Origin: JAWLHK01 sp041690355 [NCBI: bacterium]
Lineage (GTDB): Bacteria > J088 > JAWLBW01
Assembly (NCBI GenBank): GCA_041690355.1
Contig: JAWLHK010000002.1
Span: 1-64,000 of the forward strand
Length of the DNA: 64,000 bases
Direction: 5' to 3'
Made by a program: the position numbers and the translations under genes. Shown here one piece after another: positions 12,001-18,060 of the stretch; the first letter of the stretch is position 1, and every line of letters starts with the position of its first letter. The notes below the pieces were generated by a model. The model had not been told where the DNA came from, did no database searches, and saw nothing but the letters and a program-made list of their open reading frames with translations.

Positions 12001-12794
12001 ACGTCCGCAACATGAGTGCTCCCACCCAGGTCGGTTACACGAGCGTCAGCTACGGCATGGCCATGCGCGATGGCGTGCAGGTGCGTGCCTACTCGACCTC
12101 GGTCTATGTCGACAAAGTGAGACCGTCGGGCGTTACACAAATCGGCTCGGCGACGTTTACAGGCTCATCCTTCCAGGACGTCGTCTTGCAGGGTCAGCGG
12201 GCGTATCTCGCTGATGGGGATTACGGGCTGCGCGTCGTAGACGTCTCTTCTGCGACGCCGTCCGGTATTTCCGTATGCCGCCCGACCGCCGTTGGCGCCT
12301 GCAGCACGACGGCTGATATCGTTGACGACTATCGGTATGTCGGAGTATCGGGACGCTATGCCTTCATCGGCGAGTTCGGTTCGAGCGGCCAGGTCTGGGC
12401 CATCGACATCGCGAATCCGGCGGCTCCGGATCCGGTTGCTGTCTACTCGCACGGGTCCTACGTCTACGCGACCTGCTTTACCGGATTTGACGCCGTCGTC
12501 GGAGCATCGGGCGCTCCGCGATGGGTACGGTTCGATCCGTCGACCGAGACGTTTACAGAAGTAGCGACCCTTACTGGTACGTATGCGTACGGCTGTTTCC
12601 GTTCGGGTAACTATCTTTACGTCGGTCAGAGCTCGGCCGGTGTCAATGTCTACGATGTGTCGAATGCGTCGTCGCCGACTCTCGCCGCAACGCTCGACAC
12701 GTCAGACAACGTATACGACATCATTCCGACAGCGAACATCCTGTACATCGGCGATTACGGCAACGGCCTGATCAGCGCCAAGATCGAACCCTGA
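1..12794 (+). CDS. Giant Ig-like repeat surface protein, C-terminal part (5' end outside window)
   Basis: The reading frame is open from base 3 and already in mid-repeat, so the true start lies upstream; at least 4263 residues are visible. About 28 Ig-like repeats of roughly 90 residues carry the pattern LDTTAPxxPSIxINGGAxYT...EMxxSE...FxxAxWxPY...FTLSxxDGTKTVYxRFRDAAGN. Two cassettes interrupt the array (about 6150-7620 and 8430-9910). Each has a Rossmann-like segment starting LVVDxDDG and a nidogen/subtilase-tail-like beta domain (FPFxGxY...PNxLIAPL...TIGIE). A fibronectin-III-like domain follows near 10690, then LVIVD-like propeller repeats (GLRIVDISNPSS) to the end. There is no LPXTG or membrane anchor at the C-terminus. 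The architecture fits a secreted or surface adhesin or scaffold; ligand unknown. An intrinsic terminator follows. Confidence 0.9.
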   Translation, partial: SYTLSSATNGAYAIRVQYRDAADNRTACLPAQTVTLDNQAPATPSISINYGAPATSSGIVTLVLSATDAAEMRVSENSGFNDAAWVPYTAMRTFTLSAGNGTKTVYAEFRDAADNRSLVVNDDILLDTTSITTAYVTIQADVTSATEVVAQLVASNADYMKVSTQATLADATWVPYTGFTTATFTGPDGVKTLYARFKKSTGIETETVSDTYVLDTTKPNYSALSINGGALYTTSSQVTLSLTGIDETSGVQYMYLSEDQTFATDTEQGYQQAVVFPLTAGAGVKTLWVKFGDRARNYSDPVSAWVILDTDVPVVSSFQLEDVGGTALASSTSARVIAHLVATDTNPLEMMLSNRADFAGSSWQPYQEYVQWDLPASADANGAARTVYAKVRDAAGRSADAGNWTVTLDMQGPTSAGIDITPSATTTTTVPVTYAYASADFVELADNVGFSGSVVHAVSAAPATYTFASSGAGTKTLYARYWDAAGNVSVTVADSVVLDTAPPQLASATIQQGDYTSSPSINLTLSAVDAAWMYIGEGSCINGNAPGWEAYAESKAYAFASATEELKTIYIRFKDAAGNATATCLERTITYDKTPPAAVGSPILVDADAPFTNVRTVELTLSVSGASEMMISESGSFVGASWQEYAASLTWNLTTADGLKTVYAQFRDDAGNVYGAVSDQIELDTAPPAFNAMGAPSLTNSTAITLQISASGAAEMRFSENPDLSAVAWTAYDANPAFTLSGGDAEKTVYGQLRDAAGNESLVRSVAIRFDTEAPEPVRFALATAITASLDVEASLEATGATLMQISENPAFTSVLWREYSASPLVKLVAGPDGMRTVYVRFSDAAGNVSGALDASILLDRTAPSITDFQLAGASSYTRTELVYVTLAGSDGDTVADYMLSNNAGFVGGAWMPMTDTTSWVLEASDGLKNVYLKVRDRAGNQSSPSVRSITLDTTPPQGAFVQINGGAAYTTLPVVTVEPSVSGATHMMLSTRTDFQGATWVGAGAPTAFTFTTEGPKTVYARFRDAAGNVSETVSTSITYDATAPSVATVSLDEAPLSNSLSVTVRSNVSEAAQMWISDDAGFAVGSWQAYLPERAFPLTSSLDGDRMLYVKYRDAAGNEVSATPLPIRIDRTIPAVTSFALNSGLTHTQTSVVNVALDATDLNGVTDMMLAENSSFVGGMWEPFTTATAWILSGTDDDKTLYLKVRDAAGNESLVSQALITLDTTPPANPALAINGGAAYATSRILNLAPSAIGATEMIVSNRSDFTDTNWVAYATSTTIEVPADGLRNVYVRFRDAAGNLSDVAQDSIQVDTVFPEVDSVRINQAPVTNSTAITLTLSVSGADQVQISESSTFSGATWKSFVANASHTLATGADGVRIVYVRFRDLAGNTTAASTASVSIDRTAPTGTSIAINGGATHTVQQLVTLTLGATDAAEMILSEYDTFVDAAWEPFAQQKAFLLSSAQGTKTVYARFRDAVGNVSGLVQAVIEYDSQAPQTPSVSVVTPVDGYANSVVVSLILSAANATSMIVSESSAFTDATWQPYAANVAFTLSNQQGSHTVYAMFKDDAGNETAIVSDSVILDSNAPSVSQVSIDEGEFATAGNIHLTLFATGADTMKIGETSDMGLIVSQPYASVTAFDLSAGDGVKTVYVEFADTAGNTTPVYARVITLDTVKPAAPTVAINGGAGYARSRVVTLALGSDGSAHEMMISEDPLFGGAAWQLYNGSLAYTLQTADDGTKTVHVRYRDEAGNVSDSGSASIQLDTVAPESPFVAKANVPYDYANSTSVTMLLGAAGASHYRLSVDGTFDTETWQAMGVSPVNAVAAVPSGDGLKNVWAQFKDQAGNESTIAQTSFFLDTLLPQGVDVQFLQGSYSKSATVDVLLTAAGADFYELSLDGTFDTEPRLNFQPAVRLILPGADGLKSVWVRYSDRADNFATPVSASIVLDRAAPVVAGGGIVINDGDAYATNAVVALTFMVSGASEMHVANDPKFSTGTWEPVTTSTAWVLTTLDGNKTVHVKFRDEAGNVAGPFNDSIILDTSAPSNSGLTLAEGGYSNKAFVKLNWSPSHEGNIFEYRLFVNDGFGYSGPVSDFAPDAREAVMIGYRYSDSFALRSKFTDLTRSALSRAAVEDDEVLATHPKFMLVVDQDDGQTTTENIVIPQIEALGYTPDIWTAPPTWMGSSGLTAAQLAQYQLVVWNNPQGSLSLEDLNLLDGYTQGGGNLFLIAPSLPSNWGGSGLQFVDETLGILGPDWTSGGGGAGGSSTTLYGIGEAVGDGVSFEPQRMSWAWQTPILKDTSVAATLADTNGAVYGIRSPKSGDATSRVLFQSYPLESLMYSNTVSTFVEVPVSWREPGTDIGWIYDQDRAEYTWFDFGFPFFGDYYTYTYFNANGSLSFDYTWYMDPSAYTTPIPSSNMPNRLIAPLRRDLMFGPTSRMYINRQSDVFTMTWSQMQDYGGANTSTVQTSLFPDGTIEFTYAQTTTGPATVIGIEDGTGTRGVTLPVEAYTGRTFRYSIPIDPDFAAYLQRSIRWLSAPEAVTKTPVPYVTILPSAVGATEMQISIDGTFDDEEWIPYTTEVPNMVLPPGGGSQTIYIRYRDEAGNVSVVSSASSTLDYIAPSAGSVVVDGGAAYTKAADGKVTLTLSATDSGSGVSKVILSSTDTFPESARQDYKTSLSYVLSSASEGTHWVWARFIDAADNYSDPVSTSIIMDRTAPTPSSISIAGGVAKTNERVVTVALSASDNYVVAEMQLSESSTFTGASWQSYAETASFTLSNGEGTKRVYVRFRDGAGNVSATLSDTVELDQTAPESPSISIAEGQLTNNTSGVIAWNPVAQPGVEGYTVYTCDNWCGNVGTPISTVDVDADASFWVPALPVNDYSKGYVVVTRYADGSTSQASPEAYFPWQPVSQGKPLLVVDDDGDQGATELLLADLDALGYAYEVIEVQPGLDGPSQMVLNEYHVILWSAGNDPAPLTMNDEYALYNVGWEDHTIVLLAPGYVANPTYSWMSNELLGAYTYGSVPSGGVVTGTTEFGFAADASFRPVWSGSNLGAFSAYYDWRMRPMLKRGSDIVALGTRWYGENRRTFPIGFSYAELATRAAGYEQVPYHWGLTPSDTGIHSDDYGKSFPLPFTFPFYGGYFDIVNVTTNGFLSFQSQNLSAYSPPPLPGAGTPNAVLALLWRDLNNYTLGDIKYASYPDAFTVAYLGVPNYGTSVTNSFQVTLRPNGEITYSYATVTVKNPTEIGIENLDGTEAVRYDIGALGLPPDGSSWSFFSKVSDPTRKQFLKELLQYGTPPRRVRRTELPTLTLQLNAVGATEMQISTDGVFDDEPWIAYQDEIEYTLPDGQGTKYVYVRYRDEAGNETVVVSEYTVIDTVAPYPEYPIINNGAQYTNSRFLTIQTPATEATRMAISENWDFAGAVSQPWAPTATYVLSSNAQGYRYVYVRYYDDAGNFTDRNTYIIFDEIAPENPLFATASQTVNATSLTVSLVSNTPRTGEAYFNSYQLKGGQYSTWTNVSSSSGATPPSWSINLNEGENRIYVRAKDHAGNVSAEDSITIIRDTTTPNVPTGLTADSGNGFVQLNWTASTSSDVVYYNVYYGITSTNLTGSFAAEGPSPVDAGLKIAQRLNGLTNNTPFYVAVSAVDRVGLESARTTAIKVLPNPITPVELASTSVTSGLGLSYDHPYLAQVRSTQVVIEDRSDIVNPQSYLTISGTDIRAARLDWPIVYLVDHIGAGSDWLRVYDVSAGTASNIQNHFMSDVPMAMSVTAGAVVVATASELKYYQRSANGTVSLANSLPLSYSNTSAIACAPGLCLVTRSGTTYNMYAYDTRNATPSFSLYGTVNMGAYSRGIRIAGSHAYVAAGTIGLRIVDISNPSSMSVVGGLSTANAYSVEVQGPYAYVGDHSDKRVTIVDIGTPTSVRVAGVYEWTTTSAPYSIAVHGNHMFVGQAGYTKVVELSKPVVVSPQTNYTGAYTSMFGRLALDGTYLASGYISRSEVVDVRNMSAPTQVGYTSVSYGMAMRDGVQVRAYSTSVYVDKVRPSGVTQIGSATFTGSSFQDVVLQGQRAYLADGDYGLRVVDVSSATPSGISVCRPTAVGACSTTADIVDDYRYVGVSGRYAFIGEFGSSGQVWAIDIANPAAPDPVAVYSHGSYVYATCFTGFDAVVGASGAPRWVRFDPSTETFTEVATLTGTYAYGCFRSGNYLYVGQSSAGVNVYDVSNASSPTLAATLDTSDNVYDIIPTANILYIGDYGNGLISAKIEP
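60..6130 (+). repeat. Tandem array of about 22 Ig-like coding repeats
   Basis: Units of about 270 bp recur in frame, each starting near a codon run for L-D-T-x-x-P and ending with F-R-D-A-A-G-N. The repeats have diverged at protein level, so this is an old array rather than a recent expansion. A further six or so units lie between and after the two cassettes (7620-8430 and 9910-10690). Confidence 0.85.
6150..7620 (+). repeat. Insertion cassette A inside the giant gene
   Basis: The cassette encodes an FN3-like half repeat, a Rossmann-like segment (LVVDQDDGQTTTEN...EALGY...YQLVVW) and a nidogen-like beta domain (FGFPFFGDYY...MPNRLIAPLRRDL). It is followed by an Ig repeat beginning VPYVTILPSAVGATEMQIS. 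Cassette B at 8430-9910 has the same order and matching motifs, so the two derive from one duplication. Confidence 0.7.
8430..9910 (+). repeat. Insertion cassette B, paralogue of cassette A
   Basis: It carries LLVVDDDGDQGATELL...DALGY, then FPLPFTFPFYGGYFD, then PNAVLALLWRDL, and returns to an Ig repeat with LPTLTLQLNAVGATEMQIS. Each element matches cassette A in order and spacing, with clear sequence divergence. Confidence 0.7.
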
Positions 12795-12814
12795 CGTACA
12801 AGGAACCCGATAAC

Positions 12815-12853
12815 AAAGGGCGCGCCGGAATGTTCTCCGGTGCGCCCTTTTTT
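12815..12853 (+). terminator. Intrinsic terminator of the giant gene
   Basis: A GC-rich stem (AAGGGCGCgCCGGA pairing with TCCGGtGCGCCCTT, one mismatch) is closed by a short loop and followed by six T. It begins 20 bp after the stop codon. The A run upstream could let it also serve the minus-strand gene that ends just beyond. Confidence 0.9.
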
Positions 12854-12857
12854 CGGC

Positions 12858-13088
12858 TCAGTTCCACACGTCTCGAAACGAGGCCAGGACCGGCTCGAGA
12901 CCGGTGGCGACGGCGCAGGCGAATTCGAGATCGCCTTCGACTTCGATCTGGTAGCAGCCCGTGATTCCGTCCCGGGAAATGGACCAGCCGAGCAACATGC
13001 CGTGCGTCAGCATTTCGCGCTCGAGAAAGCGGTGGTCGACTGCGTCGGGAACGAGAAACCAGCGATGGCCTGCGCCGTTGATTTTCAT
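12858..13088 (-). CDS. Small hypothetical protein
   Basis: A 76-residue protein from the ATG at 13088 (MKINGAGHRWFLV...), or 97 residues from a GTG at 13151; neither has a convincing ribosome binding site. No family is recognised. It is acidic to neutral, has no membrane segment, and contains the stretches GWSISRDGITGCYQIEVEG and LEFACAVATGLEPVL. It lies directly downstream of the histidine kinase gene on the same strand and may be cotranscribed with it. The upstream giant gene converges on it. Confidence 0.5.
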   Translation of the reverse strand: MKINGAGHRWFLVPDAVDHRFLEREMLTHGMLLGWSISRDGITGCYQIEVEGDLEFACAVATGLEPVLASFRDVWN

Positions 13089-13160
13089 GAGTGGCTCGTG
13101 CGTGCAGGATAGTCGATCCAGCACTCCTGCCCGGTGTCCGCGCGGCGGCACGGCAGCGGG

Positions 13161-14831
13161 TCACTGGCCGGGGGCCTCGTTTGAAACCGCGGGGATCTCG
13201 ACGGTGAACCGCGTGCCGCCCCCTTCGCGCGCGGCGACCTGCACGTCGCCGCCGTGCTGGCGCACGATCTGGCGCGTGATGAAGAGCCCGATGCCGAGAC
13301 CGCCGAAATCGTGCGGCGTATCGGTATGGGCCCGGTAGAAGGGCTGAAACAGATGCTCCATCTTTTCGGCCGGAATACCGACGCCGCGGTCGCTGACGGT
13401 CACGCGCCAGATTCCCTCGATCACATCGGTTTCGACATTGATGGCGCCCCCCTCAGGAGAATACTTGACGGCGTTCTGAAGAAGATTTCCGAGCGCCTGC
13501 CGCAACCGCAGGCGATCGCCGGCGATAATCGAGGGCTCGCCCTGCCGGTACTTCAGTGCGTGTCGCGAAGTGGTTACCGCCTGCTCGCTCACGACCTCGC
13601 GCAGCAGTTCTTCGGCATCGAACGGCTTGACGTCGAGTACGTAGCGGGTGTTCATGCTCTGGAGTTTCAATGCGTCCAGCAGATCGGTCACCAGACGGCC
13701 CATCCGGTCGGCCCCCTGAACGATGGCCTGCAGAGAGGCGGCCGTGACCGGCTCGCCCTTCACGAGCCTGCCTGTCAGCGCCTGCGCGTAACCGCGCATG
13801 ACCGCGATGGGGGTGCGCAGTTCGTGCGCCGCCACCCGCAGGAACTGGTCCTTGAGGCGGTTCAATTCCTCGAGTTCGGTGATGTCGCGCCAGACCGCGA
13901 CCAGACCGGTGACGCTGCCGTCGGGGGCGCGCAGCGGCGAAGCGCTCGTGCGGAAATGCCGCTCGCCGCCCCGGACGGTAACCAGGATATCTTCATTCAG
14001 GACCGTTTCTCCGCGCAGGGCCCGCGCGCCGGGCAGACGATCGCGCTCCGGAGTGCTGCCGTCTGGAAGCTTGACGGGACCGAGCTGCGCCTCGATCTGC
14101 TCATTCGTCACCGGCCCCTCGATGGGAAGCCCCAGCAGCAGTCGCCCCGCGCGGTTCAGCAGGGTCACCCGGCCGGCGGTGTCCATTGCCAGAACGCTGT
14201 CGACCATGTTGTCGAGCACGGCCGTCAGGGCTTGCGCACGTTCCTGGGCCAACGTCTTTGCTCGGCGCAGGGCGTCGCCCTCGAGCGCCAGCGATACCAT
14301 GTCTGAGATCGCCATCGCGAAGGCCGCCTCTTCATCGGTCCAGTTTCGGAGCGAACCGACATGTTCGTTGCAGAGGATGCCGACGACTTCACCGTCGCGC
14401 CAGATGGGCACGTCGAGCAGCGACGCGATCCGGAGGGGGCGCAGGTAGCCTTCGGCGAATTCCGAAGTCCGGGAATCATTGCGGGCGTCGGGCGCACGGA
14501 TGTGACGCCAGGCATGCAAGGCCCGAAAATAACGAGGATAGTCGGCCTCCTTGACGCAGGTGCCCGGGGTTGAAAATTCACCGCGGTCGAGAAGCAGCGT
14601 CTGGCGCATCGAGCCCTTGCCCGGATCGAAAAACCACAAGCCCACCCGGGTCACGCGTAGTGATCCGGCGACCGAGGTCAGAATGGCGCGGATCGACTCC
14701 TCGAAGTTGTCCCGCTGGGCGCGAGCCAGATCGTAGAGCACCTTCTCGAACCGGAGGCGGTCTCCGTTTTCCGAGGCGTGCCTGTCTTCGGCGGGCGCCT
14801 GCGCCATCGCACCGGATCCATTTTTCCTCAT
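13161..14831 (-). CDS. GAF/PAS sensor histidine kinase
   Basis: A 556-residue soluble kinase. An N-terminal GAF-like domain (about 30-185; LWFFDPGKGSMRQTLLLDRG, DVPIWRDGEVVGILCNE) is followed by a PAS domain (about 200-320), then HisKA with the phospho-acceptor H336 in AAHELRTPIAV. The HATPase domain has the N box NLLQNAVKYSPEGG (N453), G1 DRGVGIP (481-487) and G2 GGLGIGLF (510-517). No transmembrane segment is visible, so it should sense a cytoplasmic or diffusible signal. It is divergent from the single-domain response regulator starting 114 bp away, a natural partner. Start chosen at the ATG at 14831; an internal ATG eight codons in is possible. Confidence 0.93.
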   Translation of the reverse strand: MRKNGSGAMAQAPAEDRHASENGDRLRFEKVLYDLARAQRDNFEESIRAILTSVAGSLRVTRVGLWFFDPGKGSMRQTLLLDRGEFSTPGTCVKEADYPRYFRALHAWRHIRAPDARNDSRTSEFAEGYLRPLRIASLLDVPIWRDGEVVGILCNEHVGSLRNWTDEEAAFAMAISDMVSLALEGDALRRAKTLAQERAQALTAVLDNMVDSVLAMDTAGRVTLLNRAGRLLLGLPIEGPVTNEQIEAQLGPVKLPDGSTPERDRLPGARALRGETVLNEDILVTVRGGERHFRTSASPLRAPDGSVTGLVAVWRDITELEELNRLKDQFLRVAAHELRTPIAVMRGYAQALTGRLVKGEPVTAASLQAIVQGADRMGRLVTDLLDALKLQSMNTRYVLDVKPFDAEELLREVVSEQAVTTSRHALKYRQGEPSIIAGDRLRLRQALGNLLQNAVKYSPEGGAINVETDVIEGIWRVTVSDRGVGIPAEKMEHLFQPFYRAHTDTPHDFGGLGIGLFITRQIVRQHGGDVQVAAREGGGTRFTVEIPAVSNEAPGQ

Positions 14832-14945
14832 CCTGTCCTATGATGAGTCAGATCGACATCACGCGGTCACCGAGAACGCACGACGGGCAAGGGCCTGCCT
14901 TCGCGGTCGCAGGGAACAGCACCCGCAGGAGGGGTGGGGGAAATC

Positions 14946-15365
14946 ATGGAAGCCCAGGAGCCGCAGCCGCATCGGGCGGATGCACGGGAGGCGCAGCCGC
15001 CGGCGCGTATTCTGCTCGTCGAAGACGACGCCGACGTCGCCGGTATGATTCGCTTCATTCTCGAGAGCGAGCGCTATGAGGTCGCTCATGCCGCGAACGG
15101 GCGCGAAGCGCTCGAGCTGCTCCGGGGAGCATCGGCCGCGGGGTCGCCGGAGCTCATCCTGCTCGACATGAAAATGCCGGTCATGGATGGCCGCGAGTTC
15201 GCGCGCCGCCTGCGTGAGGGGCCGGGCCCCCATCCCCCCATCGTCATTCTGACCGCGGCGGTCGAGGCGCAGGCGCTGGCGCACGAGGTCGGCGCCGACG
15301 CCTGGCTGGGAAAACCGTTCGACGTCGACGCCCTGACGGAGATCGCGCGGCGCATGACGCCTTGA
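14946..15365 (+). CDS. Single-domain CheY-like response regulator
   Basis: A 139-residue protein consisting of one receiver domain and a short N-terminal tail. Acidic residues D27/D28 (LLVEDDAD), phospho-acceptor D74 (ILLDMKMP) and K123 (LGKPF) are all present. There is no output domain, so it must act by protein contact or phosphorelay. The start is the ATG at 14946, preceded by AGGAGG (14927-14932) and a second G-rich run (14936-14940). An in-frame GTG at 14934 is too close to AGGAGG. It is divergent from the histidine kinase at 13161-14831, the likely phosphodonor. Confidence 0.92.
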   Translation: MEAQEPQPHRADAREAQPPARILLVEDDADVAGMIRFILESERYEVAHAANGREALELLRGASAAGSPELILLDMKMPVMDGREFARRLREGPGPHPPIVILTAAVEAQALAHEVGADAWLGKPFDVDALTEIARRMTP

Positions 15366-15395
15366 GGAGGGAGCGGGTAGAACCCGGTTGGCCCG

Positions 15396-15797
15396 TCAAT
15401 CGGCGTTCTGGTCGGCGTAGCCCAAGGGCCCACCCGCATCTTCGGGCGGGATGTCCCGGTCGCCTTCGACGAGGTTGAACTCGCCCGGGTCAGCCGTGAT
15501 GGTTTCGACGGTGACGTCGAGCTCCCACTCCAGTTCGGCGCCGTAACGGTAGACCATGCGCACCCGGGGCCGGGGCGCGATCGCCTCGAGACGGGTCTTG
15601 CGGGCATTGGCGCGCCGCTCCCCAGGGGGTCCGTACAGAGAGCCCCGGATTTCAAATTCCCAATCTTCCTGACCGCTCCAGCCGAGCATGGTGTGGAGAT
15701 ACGCGTGAAGATCGGCGAGGGTGGCCCGTGAGGGGGCCGCGATACGCCGCCAGACGGGGGGCTGTATGCCTTCGAAGCGGAGGTTCAGTTCGTGCAT
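15396..15797 (-). CDS. Plasmid pRiA4b ORF-3-like protein
   Basis: 133 residues matching the pRiA4b ORF-3 family: LNLRFEGIQPPVWRRIAAPSRATLADLHAYLHTMLGW at the N-terminus, EFEI next, and the family's closing signature PPEDAGGPLGY. The biochemical role of the family is unknown; members occur on plasmids, in transposon-linked contexts and on chromosomes. The gene starts 3 bp after the stop codon of the DUF3089 lipoprotein gene, so the two are probably one transcription unit. It converges on the CheY-like gene. The usual C-terminal helix after the GGPLGY motif is nearly absent, so this is a short family member. Confidence 0.85.
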   Translation of the reverse strand: MHELNLRFEGIQPPVWRRIAAPSRATLADLHAYLHTMLGWSGQEDWEFEIRGSLYGPPGERRANARKTRLEAIAPRPRVRMVYRYGAELEWELDVTVETITADPGEFNLVEGDRDIPPEDAGGPLGYADQNAD

Positions 15798-15800
15798 GGC

Positions 15801-17138
15801 TCAGGGAGTCTTTCGGCCCCGGGACCTGCGGCGGATCTGCTCGATCAGGTCTCCCTGGGCGATCTGGAAATCGTAGAGGTGCAGCCCCAGGCCGCTGTTC
15901 GCCAGCATGCCGTCGAGGTCGAGCGGGTCGCCGCGCAGGTCGCCGCCCGGCGGTGCGTGGAGGCCGACGGCCAGATGGGGTCCGCCCAGCGGATCGTTCC
16001 GGCAGGCCGTCGTGTACCGCCCGGGGAGATGCTGGGCGGCGGGATCGGTTCGCGGGCCGGCGTGCAGAAACGAGAAGAGATCGACGAGGTACGTGGCCGC
16101 GGCAAGGCGCAACGCCCCGGCATCGACGGGCGCTCCTGCGCCGTCGGTCGCCTGGGTCGCGTCGACGGGTGCGCCGACGGCCGGGTTGATGCAGGCGATT
16201 TCGTCGCCGTCGCGATCCATCTCGCGGTGCAGGAGCCCCTCGGCGGCGAGCACGGCGTCGGCGCCCCGGCCCCACCCGCCGTCGAAGGCGAACCCTTCGG
16301 GGTAGCTGCGGAAGTGGATGACGCACCCCCACTCGTCGCCCGCGTCGCAGAGGGGAAGATCGGAGAAGCTGCCCCCCACGCGCGCGCCGCGCGGCGTGAA
16401 GACGCCGAAGCCGATCGGAAGCGCGAGCACGAGCCGTTCGCGCAGCTCGCGGCTGCGGCGGCTCCCCGCGATGGCCGTCACGAAGCGATCGCCGTCAAAG
16501 TAGCCATGCAGGAGATACGACGCCATCTGCGCGCCCTGCGAGTGGCCGATGATGACGAGGGGGCGCCCCTGATTCCACGTCGCCAGGTAGTATTCAAAGG
16601 CGGCGGCCACGTCGGCGAAGGCGCGTCTGAAGTAGAAGGCCCCCGTCTCGGGCGCCTCGGCATAGGCGCCGAACGTGCCCTGCCGGTAGTACGGCGCAAA
16701 GACCCGGCAGGCGGCGCTGAAGGGGCCCGCCTGGGTCGTCACGGTGCGCGCGGGGAGCCGCACGTTGGTCATGTCGTCGTGGTTCGCCGACTGCAGCACG
16801 TTGAAATCGACGGTCGGGTAGATGTAAAAGCAGTCGACCGTGGGCGCCACGGCCGGGCGCAGCACGAAGTCGGTCTCCGTGCCGTCGGTGAGCCGCCGGG
16901 CCATCGGATAGTCGCGGTGACAGCGGTCGCCTTCGCGTCCGCTGCAGGCCCAGTACTCCTCGCGGGAGTAATCCAGCGAGGCGCGGCCGGCGGCGCGCTC
17001 CAGGCTGGCGGCATAGCCGGCGGGCCCACCGGCGGGGACCGGCGTCGCGGCCGTCACGGGACCTGCCCCGCAGGCGCCGGAAAGGTTGCCCGCGAGGGCA
17101 AGGAGCAGGATGCGAATCCCGGAGGAGTGGTTCTGCAT
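15801..17138 (-). CDS. DUF3089 alpha/beta-hydrolase lipoprotein
   Basis: 445 residues with a lipoprotein signal (LLLALAGNLSGAC). The DUF3089 hallmarks are present: VDCFYIYPTVDFN near residue 110, the nucleophile elbow GHSQGAQM, and the preceding FRRAFADVAAAFEYYLATWNQGRPLVIIGHSQG. The family is predicted to be esterase or lipase-like; substrate unknown. Lipidation suggests an outer-membrane or periplasmic location. The start at 17138 gives a normal signal peptide; upstream in-frame codons give low-complexity sequence and are rejected. A TATCGT hexamer lies 7 bp before the ATG. The downstream pRiA4b ORF-3-like gene follows after 3 bp. Confidence 0.88.
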   Translation of the reverse strand: MQNHSSGIRILLLALAGNLSGACGAGPVTAATPVPAGGPAGYAASLERAAGRASLDYSREEYWACSGREGDRCHRDYPMARRLTDGTETDFVLRPAVAPTVDCFYIYPTVDFNVLQSANHDDMTNVRLPARTVTTQAGPFSAACRVFAPYYRQGTFGAYAEAPETGAFYFRRAFADVAAAFEYYLATWNQGRPLVIIGHSQGAQMASYLLHGYFDGDRFVTAIAGSRRSRELRERLVLALPIGFGVFTPRGARVGGSFSDLPLCDAGDEWGCVIHFRSYPEGFAFDGGWGRGADAVLAAEGLLHREMDRDGDEIACINPAVGAPVDATQATDGAGAPVDAGALRLAAATYLVDLFSFLHAGPRTDPAAQHLPGRYTTACRNDPLGGPHLAVGLHAPPGGDLRGDPLDLDGMLANSGLGLHLYDFQIAQGDLIEQIRRRSRGRKTP

Positions 17139-17277
17139 GAAGGACACGATACCACGGGGGCCGCACCGACGCCGAATCGGAAGCCCCGCGCCCGGCCGGC
17201 GGGGGAAGTGTCGGCGAGGGGAGTGCCGGCGAGCGGTCGCGCTCACGGCCGTAGTCCATCCGGTGCATCCTGAACGC

Positions 17278-18051
17278 ATGGGTACGGTCGGACGAGTGTT
17301 CGTGTGGGCCATCTGTCTGATCGCTTCGACCGTCCTGCAGGGCGGAGCGGCGCCGGTCTGGGGGCGGGAGTGGCGCGTGCAGCTCGAACCGACCCGTCCG
17401 CCGTGGGAGCGTGCCGAAGGTCCGCCCGGCGAAGAGGCCGGGCAGCCGACGCCCCCCGCAGACACTTCGCCGCAGCCGCCTGCAGAAGCGCCCGAGCTAC
17501 CGCCGGCGCAACCGCCCGCGCAAGCGGAAGAAACGCCCCGGGAGGACCAGACCCTGGTTCCCGAAGGGATGCCGCCGGGAGAGGAAGAGGGGCCGGCGGC
17601 CGGTGACGAGGCGCCTGAGGAGCAGGTGACCGTCTCGCTCGCGCAGAGCGTCCAGGAACTCATCCGCGCCCGTTTTCCCGACCTTGTCACGACGGTGAGC
17701 GCCGACGTAGACGAGAACCTCGTGGAGCTCTACGGAACCACCGACCGGCTGTCGCGAAGTATCGCCCTCCAGGATGCCGTGCAGAACCTTCCCGGCAATA
17801 AACTCGTCGTCAACCGCATCGAGGTCAAGGCCCCGGAGCGCTCCGACCGGATCATTGCGGCCGAGGTTCGCGGCCTGCTTCGCGCCAATGAATCGCTCGG
17901 CGACCTGCCCATCGATGTGCGGGTCGAAGATCAGGTCGTGTTTCTCGAAGGGCGGGTGCCGACGGAAATCTTCGAGGAGCTGGCCCGTGAGCAGGCTGCC
18001 GAGGTGGCCGGGGTGCGGGCCGTCGAAAGTCGGCTGCGCACGGCGCTCTAA
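17278..18051 (+). CDS. Secreted double BON-domain protein
   Basis: 257 residues. A signal peptide (RVFVWAICLIASTVLQGGAAP) is followed by a Pro/Glu-rich linker (about 40-115). Two BON domains follow: LIRARFPDLVTTVSADVDENLVELYGTTD...LVVNRIEV, and IIAAEVRGLLRANESLGDLPIDVRVEDQVVFLEGRVP...VRAVESRL. BON domains bind phospholipid or other envelope ligands in OsmY-type periplasmic proteins and secretins. The ATG at 17278 is chosen because it starts the signal peptide. It converges on the GGDEF-EAL gene with a 9-bp gap and is divergent from the DUF3089 gene. Confidence 0.88.
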   Translation: MGTVGRVFVWAICLIASTVLQGGAAPVWGREWRVQLEPTRPPWERAEGPPGEEAGQPTPPADTSPQPPAEAPELPPAQPPAQAEETPREDQTLVPEGMPPGEEEGPAAGDEAPEEQVTVSLAQSVQELIRARFPDLVTTVSADVDENLVELYGTTDRLSRSIALQDAVQNLPGNKLVVNRIEVKAPERSDRIIAAEVRGLLRANESLGDLPIDVRVEDQVVFLEGRVPTEIFEELAREQAAEVAGVRAVESRLRTAL

Positions 18052-18060
18052 CCGCGTGTT